Shown here: positions 1 through 7,360 of the stretch, piece by piece
Layout of the letters: every line of letters begins with the position of its first letter
Position numbering within the stretch: the stretch's first letter is position 1
Assembly (NCBI GenBank): GCA_903910215.1
Contig: CAIVYV010000073.1
Location: 1 to 18,371 of the forward strand
Length of the DNA stretch: 18,371 nt
DNA from: an uncultured Pseudomonadota bacterium
GTDB lineage: Bacteria > Pseudomonadota > Gammaproteobacteria > Steroidobacterales > Steroidobacteraceae
Reading direction: 5' to 3'
The notes under the pieces: generated by a model
The model's database searches: none
Seen by the model: the letters and a program-made list of their open reading frames with translations, nothing else
Told to the model about the DNA's origin: nothing
Position numbers and translations under genes: made by a program

Positions 1-1480
1 CATTACCGATTTCGTAACGTTGCAACGCCAGATGTTCGCCGTCGGCATAGAGCTCAGTGGCGGTCGGATGTCGCTGTGTGCGTGTTAGTTGCACGCTCCA
101 ACGCGTGCTCGGCGAAACCGTCCAAACGGTGCCCAGTGAGGCGCTGACGGCGTCATCGCGATAACGTGAGGCGGCGGCGTCGCTCGCCTCCAGCGTTTGG
201 CGTTCCCAGCGCGCGCCTGCCTCGAACAACCAGTCGCCGCGCCGCTGTTCTTCGAATATGAATAGGCCGAGGCTTCGAGTGCGCGACGGCGGCAGGAACG
301 CTTCGTCACCCAGCGCCGCGAAATCGAGGTCACGATGCTGCAGGCCAATCACGCCGCGACCCGATTCACCTGCGCGGTGGTCCGCCGAGATTCGGGTCTC
401 GTAGCCGAGTTGTGCGTAACGCGTGGCTGGAGTGCTGCCTTCGATCTCGGCATGTTCGTAGTCGTTACGGGCCAAGCGCATGGACCAACGCTCGATCCAT
501 CCTGCCGCCGGGCGCCACTCGCCGGCGAGATCGACGCGTCGTTGCTCGAGATCGATACGCACGTCCTCATCGTCCGCATGGTCCTCATCCTCCATGCCTT
601 CGTGCTCATCGGTGTGCTCCCCGTGGGCGTGGCCGCCCTCCGGTAAGCCGTAGTCGTTACGGTAGCCGCTCAGCGAGAGCGCGAAAGCCAGCCGATCGCC
701 ACTCCAACCGAGACCCAGACTGCCGCCTTCGCTCTGGGCATCCGTGTTGTGCAACTCGCCGCGCTCGTCGCTGACTTCTTCGCCTTCGGCTGCGAGCTCG
801 GCGCGCAGCGCCGGTGACTCAACAAAGTCGGCGATCGACAGATCGCTACTGCGCTTTGAAAAACCATCGAAGCGCCACTGCCAACCACCGGCGAGTTGGC
901 CACCGCTGCGCAAAGCGACAGCGCGCTCGTCGTTGGCAGAGTCACCTCGCAATTCGACGCGCGTCGCAATCGGGTCAGCCACGCTCTGGAGCGGCAGCCG
1001 GTCGGTCACGACGTTAACGGCGCCCGCTGCCGAGGCGCTGCCATACATCAGTGCCGCAGGGCCGTGCAGTACCTCGATCCGATCGGCAAAAGAAGGGTCA
1101 ATGGAGACGGCGTGATCATCCGAGAGCGCGGCGACATCCAGCGTTTCGGCGCCGTCCTGATACACCTGCACCCGCAGTCCGCCTTGCCCGCGAATAACGG
1201 GTCGGCTCGCGATCGGTCCGAACGACGTCGATGACAGGCCAGGCTGATTGGCGAGCGTATCGCCGAGATTGGTGGTGAGCGAGCGACGCAGCAGGTCCGC
1301 GCTCAATAGCAGGACGGGCTGGGCGGTTTCGAGCGTCGTCGTACGCAGCGGCGTCGACGTGATGATGACTTCTTGCAACGTTTCTTCGGCAATGGCCGCG
1401 ACAGCCGCAGCGGGCGGCAGCATGGCGCCAAGGGCGAGCGGGGCGAGTCTGATCAATCGGGGGGTGTATCGACGGGTCAC
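1..1480 (-). CDS. znuD: TonB-dependent outer-membrane receptor, ZnuD-like (probable zinc uptake), 3' end outside window
   Basis: This is the first 493 codons of an outer-membrane TonB-dependent receptor; the rest of the barrel runs off the left edge. I chose the GTG at 1480, preceded by TTGGAG eight bases upstream; it opens with a signal peptide (basic TRRYTPR, a hydrophobic stretch, AAAVAA). A TonB-box-like segment (LQEVIITST, residues 35-43) leads into the plug, with VIRGQGG (95-101), SDDHAVSIDP (120-129) and IEVLHGPAALMYGS (135-148). The DHAxxxDP signature and the later ELYADGEHLALQRYEIGN are characteristic of the ZnuD branch as I know it. An extracellular-loop region at about residues 281-306 is rich in His, Asp and Glu (HAHGEHTDEHEG, then DEDHADDED), fitting divalent-metal capture. 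Zinc is inferred; copper or nickel remain possible. The gene is divergent from holA and has a Zur-like operator in front of it. Confidence 0.87.
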   Translation of the reverse strand, partial: MTRRYTPRLIRLAPLALGAMLPPAAAVAAIAEETLQEVIITSTPLRTTTLETAQPVLLLSADLLRRSLTTNLGDTLANQPGLSSTSFGPIASRPVIRGQGGLRVQVYQDGAETLDVAALSDDHAVSIDPSFADRIEVLHGPAALMYGSASAAGAVNVVTDRLPLQSVADPIATRVELRGDSANDERAVALRSGGQLAGGWQWRFDGFSKRSSDLSIADFVESPALRAELAAEGEEVSDERGELHNTDAQSEGGSLGLGWSGDRLAFALSLSGYRNDYGLPEGGHAHGEHTDEHEGMEDEDHADDEDVRIDLEQRRVDLAGEWRPAAGWIERWSMRLARNDYEHAEIEGSTPATRYAQLGYETRISADHRAGESGRGVIGLQHRDLDFAALGDEAFLPPSRTRSLGLFIFEEQRRGDWLFEAGARWERQTLEASDAAASRYRDDAVSASLGTVWTVSPSTRWSVQLTRTQRHPTATELYADGEHLALQRYEIGN

Positions 1481-1505
1481 GGCGTGGCTCCAATAGCGTT
1501 ATTGA

Positions 1506-1530
1506 GTAACATATTACTTTATAACGTTAC
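1506..1530 (-). promoter_or_regulatory. candidate Zur operator (imperfect dyad) upstream of the znuD-like gene
   Basis: A 25-bp AT-rich imperfect inverted repeat has outer arms GTAAC and GTTAC. On the minus strand its core GTTATAAAGTAATA resembles the TGTTATAATATAACA-type Zur box of proteobacteria, matching about 11 of 15 positions by eye. It stands out from the GC-rich surroundings and lies 25 bp before the receptor start. The match and the metal-receptor context support Zur; a Fur-family relative is possible. Confidence 0.5.
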
Positions 1531-1538
1531 CGGCGCAA
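1511..1538 (-). promoter_or_regulatory. candidate sigma70 promoter of the znuD-like gene
   Basis: On the minus strand, TTGCGC (1538-1533) could be the -35 and TAATAT (1516-1511) the -10, with a 16-bp spacer. The Zur-like dyad covers the spacer and the -10, so a bound repressor would block RNA polymerase. Transcription would start near 1504. Confidence 0.42.
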
Positions 1539-1540
1539 GT

Positions 1541-1567
1541 AGGTCGATGCAGGTCGATGCAGGTCGA
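1541..1567. repeat. 10-bp tandem repeat, 2.7 copies
   Basis: The unit AGGTCGATGC occurs twice exactly (1541-1550, 1551-1560) and is followed by a partial copy, AGGTCGA (1561-1567). It lies between the receptor promoter and holA. No function can be assigned; it may be simple slippage. Confidence 0.8.
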
Positions 1568-1588
1568 GCAGGCTGGGCGGCTTGGGCG

Positions 1589-1594
1589 GATAAT
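1589..1594 (+). promoter_or_regulatory. candidate -10 element for the holA operon
   Basis: GATAAT lies 14 bp before the holA ATG in an otherwise GC-rich stretch. It would place the transcription start at about 1601, giving a leader of only about 8 nt. No convincing -35 is seen at the right distance, so this is weak. Confidence 0.3.
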
Positions 1595-1608
1595 CACGCG
1601 GGTTCGCC

Positions 1609-2616
1609 ATGAAACTCAGTCTCGACACCTTTCCGACTCACCTTCGCCAGGCACGCTTGGCGCCCGCCTATTTGTTGTCGGGCGATGAAGATCTGTTGGT
1701 TGCCGAGGCAGCTGATGCCCTAAGGGCCGCGGCGAGGCAGGCGGGCTACTCCGAACGCGAAGTGCACTTCCCTGAGCGCGTCGCTGACTGGAGCGATATC
1801 GTCGCCGGTGCCGGATCCATGTCGCTCTTCGGCGATCGCAAGATTCTCGAGGTGCGATTCTCCGGCAAGGCGGGCAAGGAGGGCAGCGCCGTCCTGCAGC
1901 GGTTGATCGACATGGCGGGGGAAGACACTCTGCTACTCGTCATCACGCCACGTCTTGATACGGCGACCCAATCGACGGCGTGGGTCAAGGCGATCGAGTC
2001 GCGCGGCGCCTGGTTGCCGATTTGGGAGATCACACCGCGACAACTCGAGCCATGGTTGTCTGCGCGGGCGCGACAAGCGGGTCTCGATCTCACGCCTGCG
2101 GCGCTTTCACTGCTCGCGGTGCGTGTCGAGGGTAATTTGCTTGCCGCACAGCAAGAGATCGAGAAGCTCCGCTTGTTGCTACCGGCGGGTCGCGTCGACG
2201 AGCAGGCAATCTTGGAAGCGGTTGCTTCGAGTGCTCGCTACGACGTGTTTGCGCTGGGTGAGGCCGTGTTGCAGGGCGATGCACAGCGTGCTTTGCGAGT
2301 ACTCGCGGGTTTGCGCGGCGAGGGTGTCGAACCCACTCTAGTGCTCTGGTCCATTACGCGCGAATTGCGAAATCTTTGGTCGTTGCGTCGCGGCGAAGAT
2401 CCGTCGCGCCGTCCGGGCCCGCGCTTGCCGCCTAGCCAATTGGCAGCACTCGAACGCGCGCGACCCCGAGCAGCGAAACTGCCGTATGCACGACTGAGTT
2501 CGCGCGCGCTTAGGGTCGATCGCATGATCAAAGGGCGTTTGGCTGGCGATCCTTGGAATGAGCTCGCCCTGTTGTGTGCCGAGTTCTGCGGCTTGCGACC
2601 GGTGCGCGCTGGATGA
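1609..2616 (+). CDS. holA: DNA polymerase III subunit delta (clamp loader)
   Basis: HolA is the delta subunit of the clamp-loader complex that opens the beta sliding clamp during replication. The 335-residue product has the family's usual length. Its N-terminus (LAPAYLLSGDEDLLVAEA, about residues 17-34) is the recognisable delta start, the AAA-like fold without a working nucleotide site. The segments GNLLAAQQEIEKLRLL (about 184-199), ARYDVFALGEAVLQGD and the C-terminal collar region with LWSITRELRNLWSLRR are also typical. The ATG at 1609 has no clear Shine-Dalgarno sequence. Its TGA overlaps the nadD start (ATGA), so translation is likely coupled. In many gammaproteobacteria leuS-lptE precede holA; here the upstream neighbour is the divergent metal receptor instead. 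Confidence 0.95.
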   Translation: MKLSLDTFPTHLRQARLAPAYLLSGDEDLLVAEAADALRAAARQAGYSEREVHFPERVADWSDIVAGAGSMSLFGDRKILEVRFSGKAGKEGSAVLQRLIDMAGEDTLLLVITPRLDTATQSTAWVKAIESRGAWLPIWEITPRQLEPWLSARARQAGLDLTPAALSLLAVRVEGNLLAAQQEIEKLRLLLPAGRVDEQAILEAVASSARYDVFALGEAVLQGDAQRALRVLAGLRGEGVEPTLVLWSITRELRNLWSLRRGEDPSRRPGPRLPPSQLAALERARPRAAKLPYARLSSRALRVDRMIKGRLAGDPWNELALLCAEFCGLRPVRAG

Positions 2617-3254
2617 AAGCACCGATCGGAATCTTTGGGGGCACGTTCGACCCCATCCACTTCGGTCATCTGCGTACCGGGTTCGAGTTGTCGCAAAGGC
2701 TGCAGTTGCACGAGCTTCGATGGATTCCGAGTGGCCGGCCGGGGCATCGCGATGCGCCGCTCGCGAGTCCTGCGATGCGTCTTGCGATGGTGCGTGCGGC
2801 GATCGAGGGTCAAAGCGGCTTCGTAGCCGATGATCGCGAAGTCAAACGCGAGCGAACTACTTTTACCATCGACACGCTCGAAGAATTGCGCGGAGAATTT
2901 CCCGAGCATCCGCTCTGCTTGATACTCGGCATGGATGCATTTTTGGGTTTGCCGAAGTGGCATCGCGCCATGGAGTTACTGTCGTTCTGCCATATCGTCG
3001 TCGCGCATCGGCCCGGCTGGAGTTTGCCTGCGACCGGTCCGCTGGCGGAACTGGTGACGGCCTCGGGTGTGAGTGAGGTGGCACCGTTGCATACCGCACT
3101 GAGTGGTCGGGTTTATGTGCATGCAGTGACGCAACTCGAGATCGCCTCGAGTGAGCTACGCGCTATTCTCATCTCGGGCGGTGATCCGCGTTTTCTCGTA
3201 CCCGAGCCCGTGCGGCGGATCATCCTCGAGACGGGATGTTATGCTCGTCGCTGA
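2613..3254 (+). CDS. nadD: nicotinate-nucleotide adenylyltransferase
   Basis: NadD transfers AMP from ATP to nicotinate mononucleotide, giving deamido-NAD in cytoplasmic NAD synthesis. The 213-residue protein begins with the nucleotidyltransferase signature GIFGGTFDPIHFGH (residues 6-19), including the catalytic HxGH pair H16/H19. It carries LILGMDAFLGLPKWH in the middle and a C-terminal ASSELR (about 178-183), equivalent to the SSxxxR ATP motif. The reading frame is open further upstream, to 2574, but the ATG at 2613 puts the motif at the usual distance from the N-terminus and gives a 4-bp overlap with the holA stop. The order holA-nadD-rsfS-rlmH is conserved in many proteobacteria. Confidence 0.96.
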   Translation: MKAPIGIFGGTFDPIHFGHLRTGFELSQRLQLHELRWIPSGRPGHRDAPLASPAMRLAMVRAAIEGQSGFVADDREVKRERTTFTIDTLEELRGEFPEHPLCLILGMDAFLGLPKWHRAMELLSFCHIVVAHRPGWSLPATGPLAELVTASGVSEVAPLHTALSGRVYVHAVTQLEIASSELRAILISGGDPRFLVPEPVRRIILETGCYARR

Positions 3255-3305
3255 TTTCACGACTGATTACTCGCTATCGCTGCTTTGAGGAGCTTTGCCA
3301 TTCGC

Positions 3306-3872
3306 ATGAAGACAACCCGCCAGAATTCTCGCCCTCCCTCCCGCGAAAAACGGGGTAAGGCGCCGACCCGGCCGCGCGTGACGGGTGTGTTGCCGGTGGT
3401 CGAAACGGCGCTCGCCGATATGAAGGCAGTCGATGTTCGAGTGCTTGATGTACGTGGGTCGAGCGATGTGACCGACTACATGGTGATCGCGAGCGGCACC
3501 TCGGATAGACACTTGCGAGCCGTTGCCGATCGAGTCGTTCAGATGGCCAAAGCCGCTGGGCACCGGCCACTCGGTGTTGAGGGTGAGGAGCAGGGCGAGT
3601 GGGTGCTAGTCGATCTGCCGGACGTGATGGTGCATGTCCTGTTGCCGCGCACCCGCGAGTTCTATCAGCTCGAGCAATTGTGGGAGCCGGCTCCGGCCAA
3701 GGTTGCCGAGCGTGCATCGGCAACCAAACCGAAGCGCTCATCGCCGCGCGCCGGTGCAGCGCCCAAGCGCAATGGCGGCGCCCCGAGGCGAAACAGCGGC
3801 GCGCCGAAGCGCGATGGTGCTCGCACGGCGAAACCGCGCGGCAAGTCGCCGACCAAGACACCCAACCGTTAA
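3306..3872 (+). CDS. rsfS: ribosomal silencing factor RsfS with basic N- and C-terminal extensions
   Basis: RsfS binds ribosomal protein L14 (uL14) on the 50S subunit and blocks subunit joining when nutrients are scarce. The conserved domain spans about residues 27-128 and shows the family landmarks DVRGSSDVTDYMVIASGTSDRH, GHRPLGVEGEEQGEWVLVDL and HVLLPRTREFYQLEQLW. Typical members are roughly 105-120 residues; this one is 188. It has a basic start (about 26 residues) and a 60-residue low-complexity tail with repeated GAP(K/R)R units, holding 18 Lys/Arg and 2 acidic residues. The ATG at 3306 is preceded by GAGGAG (3287-3292) at a rather long 13-nt spacing; a TTG at 3285 in the same frame has no better ribosome-binding site. 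The spacer from nadD (3255-3305) shows nothing else of note. Confidence 0.94.
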   Translation: MKTTRQNSRPPSREKRGKAPTRPRVTGVLPVVETALADMKAVDVRVLDVRGSSDVTDYMVIASGTSDRHLRAVADRVVQMAKAAGHRPLGVEGEEQGEWVLVDLPDVMVHVLLPRTREFYQLEQLWEPAPAKVAERASATKPKRSSPRAGAAPKRNGGAPRRNSGAPKRDGARTAKPRGKSPTKTPNR

Positions 3873-3899
3873 GCCGAGCCGCCTCGTCGGATTACGGGC

Positions 3900-4370
3900 G
3901 TGCGGCTGCGTATACTCGCTGTCGGTCATCGCCAACCCGCGTGGGTCGATGCGGCGGTGGACGAATATTTGAAGCGTATTCGTTCGCCTTGGCGCCTCGA
4001 GCTCGTCGCGATTGAGGCGGTTGCTCGCAGTGCGAGTGGCAAGGCCGAAGCCGCCACCCTGCGCGAGGGCGAGAAAGTATTGGCTGCCTTGCGTGATCGT
4101 GAACGCGTGATTTTGCTCGACGAAACCGGCAAAACGTTTACCTCACGCGAGTGGTCGCAACGTCTGCAGCACCTGGCGGGCGAATCACCCGATCTGGCTT
4201 TGTTGATCGGCGGACCCGATGGTCATGCGCCTGCGGTACGCGCGCGCGCCGCCGAAAGTTGGTCGCTATCTCGTTTGACCTTGCCACATGGTCTGGCGCG
4301 AGTGATGTTGGCCGAGCAACTGTACCGCGCGCAGTCGTTGTCGCTCGGTCACCCTTATCACCGAGATTGA
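3900..4370 (+). CDS. rlmH: 23S rRNA (pseudouridine1915-N3)-methyltransferase
   Basis: RlmH is a small SPOUT-family methyltransferase that methylates pseudouridine 1915 in helix 69 of 23S rRNA, using S-adenosylmethionine on assembled 70S ribosomes. The 156-residue length is exactly that of the family. Visible motifs are RILAVGHRQPAWV at the N-terminus, VILLDETGK (about residues 74-82), the knot-forming LLIGGPDGH (about 101-109) and the C-terminal SLSRLTLPHGLARVMLAEQLYRA ending in HPYHRD. The start is a GTG at 3900 with no strong ribosome-binding site. It lies 27 bp after rsfS and 8 bp before maf, as part of the same operon. Confidence 0.96.
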   Translation: MRLRILAVGHRQPAWVDAAVDEYLKRIRSPWRLELVAIEAVARSASGKAEAATLREGEKVLAALRDRERVILLDETGKTFTSREWSQRLQHLAGESPDLALLIGGPDGHAPAVRARAAESWSLSRLTLPHGLARVMLAEQLYRAQSLSLGHPYHRD

Positions 4371-4378
4371 GTGTTCGA

Positions 4379-4957
4379 ATGTTGATACTCGCCTCTGCTT
4401 CGCCTCGTCGTCGCGAATTGCTGCAGCAGATCGGTGTGCCTCATGTCGTTCAGGCTGCCGATATCGACGAGACACCGCTGTCGGGCGAAGCGCCCGGTGA
4501 TTACGTGCAGCGCTTGGCACGCTCAAAGGCAGGGCATATCTTTGGCTCACACCGCGATGAGATGCCCGTGCTCGGTGCCGATACCACGGTGGCGATCGAC
4601 GGTCTCGCCCTTGGTAAGCCGGCCGACGATCGCGAGCACCGCGTGATGTTTGAGCGGCTCTCGGCGCGAGAACATGCGGTTTACTCTGCCGTCGCGCTCG
4701 CGACCAGCGCCGGCGTTGCTGTGCGTTTGTCGGTGACGCGGGTTGTATTTCGGGCAGTCACCGAGAGCGAGCGCGCTACCTATTGGGCGAGCGGTGAACC
4801 TCGCGATAAAGCGGGTGGTTATGCCATTCAGGGGCTCGGCGCGATCTTCATCGAGTCGATCGCCGGCAGTTATTCCGGTGTGATGGGCCTGCCGCTCGCG
4901 GAAACAGCGGCATTGTTGGTCGCCGCCGGTGTGCCGATATGGCAGGCTGAGACATGA
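4379..4957 (+). CDS. maf: Maf-like nucleotide pyrophosphatase (YhdE type, dTTP/UTP)
   Basis: Maf proteins hydrolyse non-canonical or excess nucleoside triphosphates to the monophosphate and pyrophosphate. The product is 192 residues. It has the N-terminal SASPRRRELL (residues 6-15), the catalytic-region GADTTVAIDG (D68 corresponds to the active-site Asp) and LGKP. The segment DKAGGYAIQGLGAIFIESI followed by GSYSGVMGLPLAET is close to E. coli YhdE, the dTTP/UTP pyrophosphatase subgroup, and the linkage to rng is the same as in E. coli. The frame stays open upstream to 4151, but that part overlaps rlmH; the ATG at 4379 begins directly with the conserved MLILASASPRRREL. Its stop overlaps the rng start (ATGA). 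Confidence 0.94.
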   Translation: MLILASASPRRRELLQQIGVPHVVQAADIDETPLSGEAPGDYVQRLARSKAGHIFGSHRDEMPVLGADTTVAIDGLALGKPADDREHRVMFERLSAREHAVYSAVALATSAGVAVRLSVTRVVFRAVTESERATYWASGEPRDKAGGYAIQGLGAIFIESIAGSYSGVMGLPLAETAALLVAAGVPIWQAET

Positions 4958-6474
4958 CTGCCGAAATTCTCATCAATGTCGCTCCGCGCGAGGTTAGAGC
5001 CGCGTTACTCGAGGGTGGCGTGCTGCAGGAGCTGTTTGTCGAACGCGAGAGTCGGCGCGGGCTCGTCGGCAATATCTACAAAGGCCGTGTGACACGAGTG
5101 CTGCCCGGCATGCAGGCTGCATTCGTCGATGCCGGGCTCGCTCGTACGGCCTTTCTGCACGCCCACGATATCGTGAGCGCCGAAGCGCATTTTGATGCGC
5201 AGCGAGTGGCGGCGACGGCTGCCTCCGGTGGGCCCGCTGGGCTCACGGCAGCCTCGCGCGATGAAGATATCGACATCCGCCGACTCATCAATCCGGGTGA
5301 CGATCTGATCGTGCAGGTCGTCAAGGATCCGATGGGTGCCAAGGGCGCGCGGCTGACGACCTTCATTTCTTTGCCTTCGAGATACGTGGTGTTCATGCCG
5401 CGCGGTCGTGGTGTCGGTATCTCGGCGCGTATCGAGGATGAGGGCGAGCGCCAAAGATTGCGTGAGGCCATGCAGACGCTGCTTGGTGACGATCATGCGG
5501 GCGGCTATATCGTGCGTACCGCGGCTGAGGGCGTACAGCCTGAGCGACTCGCCGCTGATCTCGCCTACCTCGATCGGCTTTGGCTGCATGTTCGTGAACG
5601 TGGCTTGCGAGCTTCGCCAGGCGAGCTCGTGCACGAGGAGTTGCCGTTGGCCTTGCGCATGCTGCGCGATGAGCTCGGGCGTAGCGTCGAGCGAGTGCTT
5701 GTCGACGATGCCGATGAGCTTACCCGTCTGCGCAAGTTCGTCGCCGATTTCATTCCCTCCGGTGCGCCGCGTATGGAATTGCACGCGGGCCCTCGGCCGA
5801 TTTTCGATCTGCATGGAATCGAAGAGGAGATCAATCGGGCACTCGAGCGTAAAGTACCCTTGAAATCGGGCGGCTATCTCGTCATCGATCAGACCGAGTC
5901 GATGACGACGATCGATGTGAACACCGGCGGTTTCGTCGGGCATCGCAATCTTGAAGACACTATCTTCCGCACCAATCTCGAGGCGTCGGTCGCGATTGCG
6001 CGCCAACTGCGTCTGCGAAATCTGGGCGGAATCATCATCATCGACTTTATCGACATGCGCGATGAGTCACATCGCTCGCAGGTGGTCGCGGCGCTCGAGC
6101 AAGCGCTCGAAACCGATCACGCCCAGACGCAGGTGGCGCCGATCTCGCCGCTCGGCCTCGTTGAGATGACGCGCAAGCGCACGCGCGAGAGTCTCGAGCA
6201 CTTGCTGTGTGAAGTGTGCCCAAGCTGCGAGGGGCATGGCTCGATTCGCTCGGTCGAGACGGTCTGTCAGGACATCTTTCGCGAGATCCTGCGTCAGGCG
6301 AGACAGTTCGGCAGTCGCGAGTTGCTGGTCTTGGCGCATCAGGATGTCATCGAGCGTCTGCTCGGCGAGGAATCGACCGTGCTCGCTGAACTCGAGGCGG
6401 AGACCGAGCGGCCCATTCGTCTTCAGGCCGAAGCGCTCTATGAAATCGATCGCTATGACGTAGTGCTGGTATGA
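4954..6474 (+). CDS. rng: ribonuclease G
   Basis: RNase G is an endoribonuclease of the RNase E/G family that matures the 5' end of 16S rRNA and takes part in mRNA decay. The 506-residue protein starts with MTAEILINVAPREVRAAL, then an S1-like RNA-binding domain (RRGLVGNIYKGRVTRVLPGM, from about residue 34). A Gly/Ala-rich insert at about 85-105 lengthens it slightly over E. coli RNase G (about 489 residues). The DNase I-like catalytic core holds TIDVNTGGF with D321 and IIIIDFIDM with D364, the magnesium-binding aspartates. The zinc-link motif C422-P-S-C425 follows. It lacks the long C-terminal scaffold of RNase E, which separates it from that enzyme. Its start overlaps maf and its stop overlaps the following gene, both as ATGA. 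Confidence 0.96.
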   Translation: MTAEILINVAPREVRAALLEGGVLQELFVERESRRGLVGNIYKGRVTRVLPGMQAAFVDAGLARTAFLHAHDIVSAEAHFDAQRVAATAASGGPAGLTAASRDEDIDIRRLINPGDDLIVQVVKDPMGAKGARLTTFISLPSRYVVFMPRGRGVGISARIEDEGERQRLREAMQTLLGDDHAGGYIVRTAAEGVQPERLAADLAYLDRLWLHVRERGLRASPGELVHEELPLALRMLRDELGRSVERVLVDDADELTRLRKFVADFIPSGAPRMELHAGPRPIFDLHGIEEEINRALERKVPLKSGGYLVIDQTESMTTIDVNTGGFVGHRNLEDTIFRTNLEASVAIARQLRLRNLGGIIIIDFIDMRDESHRSQVVAALEQALETDHAQTQVAPISPLGLVEMTRKRTRESLEHLLCEVCPSCEGHGSIRSVETVCQDIFREILRQARQFGSRELLVLAHQDVIERLLGEESTVLAELEAETERPIRLQAEALYEIDRYDVVLV

Positions 6475-7295
6475 CGACGCCATCGCGAGTGAAAGTGGCT
6501 GCGATCCAGCTCACCTCGAGTGACGATGCGGCTGCGAACATCGCAAACGCCCGACGCCTGCTCGAACAAGCGGCGCAAGCGGGCGCCAAGATCGCACTGT
6601 TGCCCGAGAACGTGGCGCTCATGGGTCGACGCGAGTCCGACAAGTTTGCCATCGCCGAGGACGAGGGCTCAGGCCCGCTGCAGCAAGCCTTATCCGATGC
6701 CGCTCGCGAGTGTGGCTTATGGGTCGTCGGCGGCACCTTGCCGATCAAGCTTGCTGGTGAATCGCGGGTCGCGGCAGCGGTGCTCGTGTTCGACGAGTCG
6801 GGCAAGCAGGTCGCACGTTACGACAAGATGCATCTATTCGATGTGAGCGTGGCCGAGCGTGGTGAGACGTATCGCGAGTCGGCGAGTATCGCGCCGGGCG
6901 CCGCACCGGTGGTGGTCGACACACCGGCAGGTCCGCTCGGCCTCTCAGTTTGTTACGACCTGCGTTTTCCGGAGCTCTTTCGTTCGCTCACTGCAGCGGG
7001 AGCGCGATGGTTTGTCGTGCCGGCGGCCTTCACCGTTCCCACCGGACGCGCGCACTGGGAGACGCTACTACGCGCCCGTGCGATCGAGAATCTGGCTTTC
7101 GTGGTGGCGGCCGGCCAGACGGGGCTGCACCCCAATGGTCGTGAGACCTGGGGTGATTCGATGATCATTGATCATTGGGGTGTCATACAGTCGAGACTGC
7201 CGCACGGCGAGGGTGTGGTGGTGGCAGAATTCGATCTCGAGGCGCAGGCGCGAGTGCGCGCGGAGTTTCCCGTGCTCTCGCACCGTCGCCTTTAA
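6471..7295 (+). CDS. nitrilase-superfamily amidase, Nit1/deaminated-glutathione-amidase type
   Basis: This is a 274-residue carbon-nitrogen hydrolase. The catalytic triad is visible as E46 (LLPEN), K119 (YDKMHLFD) and C161 (GLSVCYDLRFPELFR). The KMHLFD and CYDLRFPE motifs and the length place it in the Nit1/Nit2-like branch, whose members hydrolyse deaminated glutathione or omega-amides such as alpha-ketoglutaramate; the exact substrate cannot be read from sequence. It is cytoplasmic, with no signal peptide. The ATG overlaps the rng stop. In E. coli the long gene yhdP lies between rng and tldD; here this metabolite-repair enzyme holds that place. A further 65 bp without notable features separate it from tldD. 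Confidence 0.92.
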   Translation: MTTPSRVKVAAIQLTSSDDAAANIANARRLLEQAAQAGAKIALLPENVALMGRRESDKFAIAEDEGSGPLQQALSDAARECGLWVVGGTLPIKLAGESRVAAAVLVFDESGKQVARYDKMHLFDVSVAERGETYRESASIAPGAAPVVVDTPAGPLGLSVCYDLRFPELFRSLTAAGARWFVVPAAFTVPTGRAHWETLLRARAIENLAFVVAAGQTGLHPNGRETWGDSMIIDHWGVIQSRLPHGEGVVVAEFDLEAQARVRAEFPVLSHRRL

Positions 7296-7360
7296 TGCGG
7301 CCCGACGCTTGAATTGCGAGCCTTCATCTCCACCTACACAACATCGTTGTTCGAAAAACC

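Noticed and set aside
3690..3872. RsfS tail as a frameshift artefact
   Set aside because: The tail stays in one frame with coherent GAP(K/R)R repeats and a normal stop before rlmH, so it looks genuine, although a relative's sequence would settle it.
5005..6006. 333-codon open frame antisense to rng
   Set aside because: It lies wholly inside rng, whose catalytic residues are intact. The antisense product has no recognisable motif, and open antisense frames are common in GC-rich genes.
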